From: Helicobacter bilis
GTDB taxonomy: Bacteria; Campylobacterota; Campylobacteria; Campylobacterales; Helicobacteraceae
Assembly (NCBI RefSeq): GCF_900198365.1
Contig: NZ_FZMS01000016.1
Location: forward strand, 1-46,499
DNA length: 46,499 nucleotides
Reading direction: 5' to 3'
Made by a program: the position numbers and the translations under genes. The notes under the pieces were generated by a model that was not told where the DNA came from, ran no database searches, and worked only from the letters and a program-made list of their open reading frames with translations. Shown piece after piece: positions 45,760 to 46,499 of this stretch (the stretch's first letter is position 1; each line of letters starts with the position of its first letter).

Positions 45760-46499
45760 TTATGTCATATTAATATAAAGTCTCTCATAGTAACTAAGAC
45801 TGAGTGAAATGTTACTAATGAAGCGGGGTTAAAGATTTGGGGTTTTGAGTATGTAAGTGGAGTGAATGTTGTATTGTTTGCATGATTATTGATTTTTATA
45901 TCCACAACTTGGATAGACAATGCTGTTTTAATGCCAAATATAACAATAGGCAATCTAATTATAGAATTGGTTATATGTCAATATCAGTTAAAATCTAAAT
46001 TTCATTTTTTGCACCCCACGCCCTACACACACCCAAGTAAGATAGATTTTAAAACTTAAATCTCACCTACACAATTCTTAGCTTATTAAAAAGTCTTTAT
46101 ATACGACTTTACTTATACACTACGCGTGGTGGTTTATAGCTAAGTTTAAATAAAGCGCGTTTGATTTGTATATATGTGCGATAGAATGGCTTTAAGATTC
46201 TATAATGCAAGGGTATTCCCCCTCCCCCCTCCCATAGTAATATTTTCGCCAACATTTATACTCTCACCCTTATCATATTGAGTATTATTTGCTGCATTTT
46301 TTACAATGCTATAACATAAAGGGGCAAGATATTTAATATAATTGTCATTAGCACAAAAAAACTACATGATACATATAAAATCTCCGTTTCTTAAAATAAT
46401 GCAGTATTATAACAAATTATGCGTTGAGGATTGCATAAAGATGTATCAAAAAAATATGTCAAACCTACAAGTAAGAATTTCAAAAAACTTGCAAGTAGA
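45760..46499. other. Gene-free right end with repeat-like segments
   Basis: No gene could be supported in these 740 bases. A segment at about 46005-46040 resembles two stretches of the glutamine kinase linker (near 5897 and 6114), sharing a CACCCAA-type core. A C-rich tract of C5, C6 and C3 separated by single T residues lies at about 46213-46230. No RNA gene or terminator was recognised. Confidence 0.4.

Noticed and set aside
1-46499. CRISPR arrays, insertion sequences, prophage and tRNA/rRNA genes
   Set aside because: No regularly spaced repeats, transposase or integrase frames, or tRNA-like cloverleaf sequence were found by eye. The repeats seen are short dispersed words.

Overview
The window is about 46.5 kb of AT-rich DNA from a Helicobacter, most likely an enterohepatic species of the bilis/trogontum/cinaedi type. 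The evidence is gene content: a poly-E-rich protein next to a NucT nuclease as in H. pylori HP0322/HP0323, a Campylobacterota-type MeOPN locus, three chemoreceptors, homopolymeric G/C tracts inside genes, and groES/groEL behind a CIRCE-like operator. The left edge lies in a poly-C tract, which may be a contig end. No tRNA, rRNA, insertion sequence, prophage or CRISPR array was seen.

Bases 1-10049 are the most interesting part. Eight genes on the + strand match, in the same order, Campylobacter jejuni cj1422-cj1415, the locus for the O-methyl phosphoramidate (MeOPN) glycan modification. They are two DUF2972 proteins (candidate MeOPN transferases), two SAM methyltransferases, an L-glutamine kinase, a gamma-glutamyl-CDP-amidate hydrolase, a CTP:phosphoglutamine cytidylyltransferase and a CDP-amidate kinase. 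Three hypermutable tracts sit here. The second transferase is in frame through C12. The first methyltransferase is out of frame at G12. The left-edge C12 precedes a transferase fragment that it cannot reach in any frame. The locus appears to make 3'-phospho-CDP-amidate from glutamine, CTP and ATP, methylate it and move it to a surface glycan.

Bases 10352-14978 hold queA, lptC and lptA (LPS export), a chemoreceptor with a c-type haem motif, and a UPF0126/TRIC-like membrane protein. A small secreted Cys-rich protein (15194-15637) follows; a T13 tract forms most of its likely promoter spacer. The minus-strand block pnp-cysQ-GNAT and then tig follow, with fliI divergent from tig.

Bases 22.7-34 kb carry a 60-residue protein, two dCache chemoreceptors, a WecA/MraY-family transferase with altered acidic residues, groES-groEL, a decayed fragment, and a secreted protein whose signal peptide is frameshifted, followed by an SH3-like protein. 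There are several long gene-poor gaps.

Bases 34-46.5 kb carry manC, a 1263-residue acidic repeat protein, nucT, tsaE, a small membrane protein, an expanded dnaX, dapF and a patchwork hypothetical gene. The heptamer AGAATCT/AGATTCT is strikingly abundant, especially in the disordered linkers of DnaX, the acidic protein and the glutamine kinase. A second dispersed repeat, read as C-H-x-E-x-S-E-x-S, lies in frame in three genes.
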